The notes beneath the pieces are model-generated. The model worked only from the letters and a program-made list of their open reading frames with translations. It was not told where the DNA came from and made no database searches. From Methanomicrobiales archaeon (GTDB lineage Archaea; Halobacteriota; Methanomicrobia; Methanomicrobiales; JACTUA01), in the NCBI GenBank assembly GCA_028678715.1, contig JAJRCY010000014.1, positions 1 to 11,234 on the forward strand: a DNA stretch of 11,234 nucleotides. Reading direction: 5' to 3'. Positions 7,465 through 11,234 of this stretch are shown here, one piece after another. The number at the start of each line of letters is the position of its first letter. Within the stretch, counting starts at the first letter, position 1. The position numbers and the translations under genes are program-made.

Positions 7465-8258
7465 TGAGGCTCGCCTTCCGGCTCTCCTACCTCGGCGACC
7501 GGTTCTTCGGGTCCCAGCTGCAGCCGGACAAGAGAACGGTGGAGGGCGAGGTGATCGAGGCCTGCCGGAGGCTGGAGCTCTTCACCGACTGGAGGGAGGC
7601 GCGGTTCGCCCTCGCCGGGCGGACGGACCGGGGGGTCCATGCCCGCGGCCAGGTCTGCGCCTTCGATACCCCTGCCCCGGACCGGGCCCGGGAGGTGCTC
7701 AACCTTCAGCTCCCCCGGGACCTCTGGTGCACGGGGATCGCCGCAGTCCCGCACGACTTCCACCCCCGCCACGACGCCCGTTCCCGGACCTATCGCTACC
7801 TGTTCCCTGACCCGGACCTGGACATCGCTGCCATGGACCGGGCCTCTGCCTCCTTTGTGGGCCGGTTCGACTTCTCACGCTTCGGAAGGGTGGAGGGAAA
7901 GAATCCCGAACGGGTGGTGCTGGGGGCATCGGTCTATCGGGACGCCGGGTTTGTGGTCTTCGAAGTCACCGCCTGGTCGTTCCTCTGGCAGATGGTCCGT
8001 TCCATGGCCGGGGTGCTGGAGGCGGTGGGGCAGGGTGAGGCTGGCGAGGAGCGCATCCGGGAACTGCTGGCCGAACCGTCCGGACCGCGGATGCCACCCG
8101 CACCCGCCGAGGGTCTGATTCTCTGGGAGGTGGAGTGCGGCATCACCTTCCAGGAGATCCCGGTGGATCACCGGAGCGTGGACTACCTGACCTTCTTCCG
8201 GCGGCACCACGCACTGATGGCCCGGGTCTGCCAGGTCCTTCAGGAGAGGGATGGTTAA
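7464..8258 (+). CDS. truA: tRNA pseudouridine synthase A
   Basis: TruA isomerises uridines in the tRNA anticodon arm (positions 38-40 in bacteria). Diagnostic features are YLGDRFFGSQ near the N-terminus, the catalytic motif AGRTDRGVHA with the nucleophile D55, RSRTYRYLF (106-114) for the second half of the pseudo-dimer, and FLWQMVRSMAGVL, the conserved C-terminal TruA motif. The length of 264 residues is normal. ATG at 7464 is chosen because it forms the TGATG junction with the upstream PHP gene; GTG at 7461 would add one residue. The stop codon overlaps the stop of the converging lipoprotein gene. Pairing with a PHP phosphoesterase may indicate a shared RNA-related role, which is inference. 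Confidence 0.93.
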   Translation: MRLAFRLSYLGDRFFGSQLQPDKRTVEGEVIEACRRLELFTDWREARFALAGRTDRGVHARGQVCAFDTPAPDRAREVLNLQLPRDLWCTGIAAVPHDFHPRHDARSRTYRYLFPDPDLDIAAMDRASASFVGRFDFSRFGRVEGKNPERVVLGASVYRDAGFVVFEVTAWSFLWQMVRSMAGVLEAVGQGEAGEERIRELLAEPSGPRMPPAPAEGLILWEVECGITFQEIPVDHRSVDYLTFFRRHHALMARVCQVLQERDG

Positions 8259-9322
8259 ACCGGGACCAGCCCGCGGCTCCTCAGCCACCGGTACGTGCCC
8301 GGGCGATCGTGGAGTTGATGCAGAAGGTAGTTGTTGACCTCAACGTTCCGGTTATGCTCGTTCACCATCCTGGTATATTCTGATACGAGGCGGTTGTAGT
8401 CCGCACTGCTGCCCGCGGCCCTGTCCAGCTCCGCTTTCTTTGCTGCCAGCTGCTGCTCCAGGGACTCCACCGCATCATGGGCCGCGAGAAGCGCGGTATG
8501 GATTGTCCGGGTCTCACCGCAGGCCCCGTAGGCCGTGGGACCGCTCCCCACGGGGACCACCACCGGGTCTGACGCGAGCGTGGGGATCGCACCCTGTATC
8601 CTTTCAGGCGGGATCCCCACGAGAGAGAGGTTGGTGGATTCCAGGTACGCGAAGGAGGTGTTGCGGTACGGGCAACCGTCTGCAGCGACCCCCACCGCCA
8701 TGTGGTCCTCTGCATCGAAGAGGAGAAGAGAGACGCGGTACCCCTCCCGGGAGAGGAGCCCCGCAAGGAGCAGGCTCTTGTCATCGCAGTCACCGGTTCG
8801 TTCCGCAAAGGTTTCCACCGCGAAATGGGGTGCCCCCTCCTTTTCCCGGTAGGGGAGGGACTGGACTCCCACCGCCATCAGTTCCAGGTACCGGTCGCTG
8901 TCCAGCCCCTTTTCATCGCGGACCCTGCGGAACTCGGAGAGGAGGTCCCGGTAGAACTCGTCCTGCTGCCGGTCGGAGAGGAACGCCAGGTAATACCCGG
9001 GAACCCAGTCTGCCTCGGGTGTATCACGGGGAACGGAGGCATTCTTCTCCGCCCTCTGTGCTCCGTAGAAGACGGACCCGTTGATGGGCACGGTGAGGAT
9101 CACGGTGCCGTCCTCGAATGCATACGTGAAGGAGACCGGGTGGGAGGGCGCCCCCTCCACCGGTTCAATGGACGGGTACACGATCGGCGGGCGGATGCCG
9201 GCGAACCCCCCCGTGCAACCGGCTGCCAGCAGGAGAAGGAGGATGGTGAGGGCCGGTGCGAGGGCGGTGCACCGCCTGTGCACGTCGGGGAGGAGCCCGC
9301 ACCACCTGGGGGATGGATGCAT
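8255..9322 (-). CDS. Transglutaminase-like lipoprotein with C-terminal coiled coil
   Basis: This 355-residue protein is probably anchored to the outer face of the membrane. A basic N-terminus is followed by a hydrophobic segment (ALTILLLLLAAG) ending in a lipobox, LAAGC, with C36 as the lipidation site. A transglutaminase/cysteine-protease-like core follows: C179 in TGDCDDKS, H207 in EDHMAV and an acidic residue E228 in AYLEST form a plausible catalytic triad, with typical spacing between Cys and His. Residues about 275-330 are alanine-, glutamate- and lysine-rich and predicted as coiled coil. Potential N-glycosylation sequons (NAS, NTS, NLS) fit an extracellular location. The ATG at 9322 lacks a clear Shine-Dalgarno site. 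The product could act on surface-protein crosslinks or peptide bonds; the substrate is unknown. It converges with truA and is divergent from the unidentified gene at 9474. Confidence 0.82.
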   Translation of the reverse strand: MHPSPRWCGLLPDVHRRCTALAPALTILLLLLAAGCTGGFAGIRPPIVYPSIEPVEGAPSHPVSFTYAFEDGTVILTVPINGSVFYGAQRAEKNASVPRDTPEADWVPGYYLAFLSDRQQDEFYRDLLSEFRRVRDEKGLDSDRYLELMAVGVQSLPYREKEGAPHFAVETFAERTGDCDDKSLLLAGLLSREGYRVSLLLFDAEDHMAVGVAADGCPYRNTSFAYLESTNLSLVGIPPERIQGAIPTLASDPVVVPVGSGPTAYGACGETRTIHTALLAAHDAVESLEQQLAAKKAELDRAAGSSADYNRLVSEYTRMVNEHNRNVEVNNYLLHQLHDRPGTYRWLRSRGLVPV

Positions 9323-9404
9323 CGGATCAGATCTTGGCTCCCTGCGCCCATAAACAGGCCGGCCCCCGGGGATAGTTATATCGCTGCGCCCGGAGAGATT
9401 CCCC
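9323..9404. promoter_or_regulatory. Divergent promoter region with a symmetric TATA-like element
   Basis: TTATAT at 9376-9381 (ATATAA on the other strand) is the only A/T-rich element in the region apart from CATAAACA near 9349-9356. On the plus strand it would set initiation around 9402-9406; on the minus strand around 9350, giving a leader of about 30 nt to the lipoprotein gene. The CATAAACA element, TGTTTATG on the minus strand, is a second candidate for a near-leaderless lipoprotein transcript. Confidence 0.4.
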
Positions 9405-9473
9405 GTGCACAGCCGGCCGCAGGAGATCGCGAGTCAGGGGATTCCCGCGGGCCGGGATCCGGAGGATGAGAGG

Positions 9474-9995
9474 GTGGATATCAGGGATATCCCCGGGGAG
9501 ATGCGGTGGCAGATCGTCACCCGCCTTGTCTCCAGCTTCCCGGTGCTCTATGACGGGGCGTTCCGTGAAGCGCTGGGAGACCGGTACGATGAACTGGAGT
9601 ACAACGTCTGGATCGAGGCCGGGAATGAAGCCCGGTCGGTTGCCGAAGGGTTTGGTTTCCCGACCGGCACGGCAAAGGAGATCGCCGAATGCGTGCGGGT
9701 GGTCACCACTCTCTTCTTTGGCCCGGAGGTCAGGGAGGAGGTGCTGGACCTCTCAGAGACCCGTGCAGTGATTCTGACGAAGGCCTGCCCCTTCATGGTG
9801 CGGGGGGCGGAGCTGGGCGGACGGCCCGCCCACCTCTTCCCCAAGTGCATGGCCTTCTCCATGGCCGCCGTGGAGAGCCTGAACCCGGCCTACACCACCC
9901 GGTTCGTCCGGGCCATGTGCATGGGGGATTACCGGAACTGCGAGCTGACGATTCTCACGCAGGAGGAGGCCAAGAAGGAGGATGCAAAGCAGTGA
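9474..9995 (+). CDS. Conserved-looking archaeal protein with five cysteines, function unknown
   Basis: I do not recognise this 173-residue protein. It is soluble, with no signal peptide or membrane segment. The first 90 residues look helical. The C-terminal half carries a cysteine pattern, C105-P-F, C125-M, and C149-M-G-D-x3-C156-E, plus C73, suggesting metal binding or a structural cluster. The CP...C...C-x-GD...C order loosely recalls ligand-binding families such as the ATC-hydrolase-like or V4R-like proteins, but this is a guess. GTG at 9474 is chosen because GGAGG (9461-9465) lies 8 nt upstream. A GTG at 9405 is in frame and about 27 nt from a TATA-like element, so a leaderless longer form with 23 extra polar residues is possible. 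It is divergent from the lipoprotein gene. The tail is charged (EEAKKEDAKQ). Confidence 0.75.
   Translation: MDIRDIPGEMRWQIVTRLVSSFPVLYDGAFREALGDRYDELEYNVWIEAGNEARSVAEGFGFPTGTAKEIAECVRVVTTLFFGPEVREEVLDLSETRAVILTKACPFMVRGAELGGRPAHLFPKCMAFSMAAVESLNPAYTTRFVRAMCMGDYRNCELTILTQEEAKKEDAKQ
9476..9492 (+). repeat. Inverted repeat over the start of the unidentified gene
   Basis: GGATATC, AGG, GATATCC form a perfect 7-bp stem with a 3-nt loop that begins in the GTG start codon at 9474. In mRNA it would place the start next to a hairpin, and in DNA it contains one of the six GGATATCC palindromes of the window. Confidence 0.4.
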
Positions 9996-10044
9996 GGGGG
10001 CAGCTCTTCACCGGTGAATGATCGAGATACCGAAAGAACCGCCT

Positions 10045-10064
10045 TAAGGGATGATCTTCCCTTA
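10045..10064 (+). terminator. Hairpin downstream of the unidentified gene
   Basis: TAAGGGA and TCCCTTA form a perfect 7-bp stem with a 6-nt loop, about 50 nt after the stop. No T-run follows, so it is only a possible 3'-end or termination structure. Confidence 0.35.
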
Positions 10065-10065
10065 C

Positions 10066-10127
10066 GGGGATGAAGGAGGAGAGGCTCCATCCCCTCCAAA
10101 AACATCACGATCACGGGGATAATCCCC
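10066..10127. repeat. Two further hairpins between convergent genes
   Basis: GGGGATG (10066-10072) pairs with CATCCCC (10088-10094) around a 15-nt loop. Then GGGGA (10115-10119) and TCCCC (10123-10127) flank TAA. Together with the stem at 10045 they fill the space between the converging gene ends. On the minus strand, AGGCATAG-type sequence further right shows no T-run, so the role is unclear. Confidence 0.3.
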
Positions 10128-10208
10128 CATCTGCCACGCCTATTCCCCCCTACCTCTCCCTGCCGGGCATCTGCCAGTAGATCAGAAAAAACAGGATTGT
10201 CCCGGATA

Positions 10209-10258
10209 GGGATATCCTCAAGGGGTGGGACCGGAAGGGGGCTCTGCCCCCTCCCGCC
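10209..10258 (-). repeat. Dispersed intergenic hairpin repeat, copy 2
   Basis: This is the reverse-complement relative of the unit at 5072-5123. Its stem spans 10232-10256 with a TCT loop on the plus strand. There is one mismatch, A10235 against C10253. In a minus-strand RNA that position becomes a U-G wobble, so the helix stays intact only in the transcript that reads out of the aldehyde ferredoxin oxidoreductase gene. It lies 28 nt past that gene's stop and may act as its 3'-end structure. Confidence 0.75.
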
Positions 10259-10286
10259 TCCGCCTCCCGGTGAGGAGATTCGTTTC

Positions 10287-11234
10287 CTAGGCGTTTTCCC
10301 CCGCGGAGATCGCTCCCCCCTGCACCATGCCCGGCGTGATCCCCAGCCTGGTGAGCGTATCCCTGGTCGGCCGGCCCTCGCCGTCCCATCCCCGGCCGGC
10401 GTAGTATTCATCCAGAAGGGGCTGGCGCTGCCAGACCCGTCCGCGGGCGGGTCCTGAGGGCACCGGCTCCTGCAGGAGCCGCGGGGGGAGCGTGTCATCT
10501 GCCTTCGTGAGGCCGGCCCGCTGGTTGAAGATCTTCTGCAGGTTCCAGCACCGTTCACCGGCGAGAAGGAGGGTCTCCTCCGTCACCGGAAGGCCGGTCG
10601 CAACCGCTGCCATCCGCGCATACAGGGCGGGTGAGAAGACCCGGAAGGTGAACATGCAGATCCCCAGGGAGTCGATGGCCGCCGCCCGGTCCTGCATCCG
10701 CTTCGTCCACTCTGCCTTCCCTTCCTGTGTGAGGGGATCGAGCCGCACCGGTATGCCGTAGAGCTCGGGGTAGGCCATGTTCCCGTACACGTGGCAGGCA
10801 CCCCGCACCGACGTCGCAAACTCCAGGCCCTGGCCTGTCAGGCCCCGGGGATCGTAGCCGGGGAGCTCCTGCCCCTTCACGCTGATGGAGAACTCCGGGT
10901 GGCCGTACCGGAGGGCAAACCGGTGGGACCCCTCTGCCATGGTATCCCCTATCCCTTCCCGGTACCCGATCTTCCGGACCAGGTCCACGACAGCGTCCCT
11001 GTCCCCGAACCGGATCCGCTCCGGGAGGTGAGCCCGCTCAGAGAGCTCCATGGCGCAGGCGATGGTGGCACCGGTCGAGATGGTGTCCATCCCCAGCTCG
11101 TTGCAGAGGTAATTGGCCCGGGCGATGGCCTCCAGGCTGGAGACACCGCAGTCCGCGCCGAAGGCCCAGATCGTCTCGTACTCCGGGCCATGGATGATCT
11201 CGTCCCCCACCCGCACCTCCCGGCCGCAGGCAAC
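10287..11234 (-). CDS. Aldehyde ferredoxin oxidoreductase, C-terminal part (cut by window edge)
   Basis: This is the 3' part of a tungstopterin aldehyde:ferredoxin oxidoreductase family gene; the start lies beyond the right edge and the frame is open to it (315 residues visible). Family members oxidise aldehydes to acids using a tungsten-bispterin and a [4Fe-4S] cluster, passing electrons to ferredoxin. Visible features: the ACGRE segment holding what should be the third cluster cysteine, GPEYETIW, NYLCNELGMDTIS (a pterin-binding stretch), the GLEFATSVRGACH segment, and D-S-L-G-I-C within IDSLGICMF, the DxxGxC motif holding the fourth cluster cysteine and contacting pterin. The C-terminal helical domain is complete and ends at a TAG. 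The GTG at 11214-11216 is internal, not a start. The specific aldehyde cannot be told. A dispersed hairpin repeat follows the stop. Confidence 0.9.
   Translation of the reverse strand, partial: VACGREVRVGDEIIHGPEYETIWAFGADCGVSSLEAIARANYLCNELGMDTISTGATIACAMELSERAHLPERIRFGDRDAVVDLVRKIGYREGIGDTMAEGSHRFALRYGHPEFSISVKGQELPGYDPRGLTGQGLEFATSVRGACHVYGNMAYPELYGIPVRLDPLTQEGKAEWTKRMQDRAAAIDSLGICMFTFRVFSPALYARMAAVATGLPVTEETLLLAGERCWNLQKIFNQRAGLTKADDTLPPRLLQEPVPSGPARGRVWQRQPLLDEYYAGRGWDGEGRPTRDTLTRLGITPGMVQGGAISAGENA

Noticed and set aside
8440..9469. Open frames opposite the lipoprotein gene
   Set aside because: They lack motifs and have Pro/Arg-rich composition; the minus strand carries the lipobox and catalytic residues.
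5072..10258. Terminal inverted repeats of a composite mobile element bounding 5.1-10.3 kb
   Set aside because: The enclosed genes are ordinary archaeal housekeeping genes; there is no transposase or integrase, no visible target duplication, and no change of composition at the edges.
11214..11216. GTG as the start of the aldehyde ferredoxin oxidoreductase gene
   Set aside because: The frame stays open upstream and encodes a cluster-cysteine segment (ACGRE) belonging to the same protein, so the gene is cut by the window edge.

Overview
The window is about 11.2 kb of GC-rich, gene-dense archaeal DNA. It most likely comes from a methanogen of the order Methanomicrobiales (a Methanoculleus- or Methanofollis-like lineage). 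This rests on an archaeal FAD synthase (RibL), a dihydropteroate-synthase-like protein of the MJ0107 type with the C-terminal domain found in methanogens, an archaeal-style TruA, a DUF2284 metal-binding protein, a tungsten-type aldehyde ferredoxin oxidoreductase, Shine-Dalgarno sites such as GGAGGTG, and T-run termination. The order is inferred from gene content; no marker gene here proves it.

Layout, left to right. A large secreted or surface protein (19-3363, +) combines Ig-like domains with a von Willebrand factor A domain that carries a cysteine-rich insertion; it ends at a T-run terminator. A block of minus-strand genes follows. From its 5' end (right) these are a dihydropteroate-synthase-like protein (5336-6757), a 359-bp intergenic region with several hairpins and one copy of a dispersed repeat, a JAMM/MPN metalloprotease-like protein (4599-4976) overlapping ribL (4177-4602) by a GTGA junction, and a DUF2284 protein (3423-4076). 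Divergent from the dihydropteroate-synthase-like gene is a translationally coupled plus-strand pair, a PHP-domain phosphoesterase (6802-7464) and truA (7464-8258). The truA stop overlaps the stop of a convergent gene for a transglutaminase-like lipoprotein (8255-9322, -). Divergent from that gene, across a short region with one symmetric TATA-like element, is a small protein with conserved-looking cysteines and no recognised function (9474-9995, +). A second intergenic region full of hairpins holds the second copy of the repeat. The 3' part of an aldehyde ferredoxin oxidoreductase gene (10287 to the window edge, -) closes the window.

Most genes are cofactor or RNA-modification housekeeping: FAD synthesis, pterin-type chemistry, tRNA pseudouridylation and a tungstopterin enzyme. 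They are joined by two envelope proteins. I found no CRISPR array, transposase, prophage or recognisable defence operon. The least explained signals are a pair of inverted, about 50-bp, hairpin-forming intergenic repeats lying downstream of minus-strand genes, an excess of the palindrome GGATATCC, the JAMM-ribL coupling, the 8-cysteine insertion in the VWA protein, and the unidentified cysteine protein.
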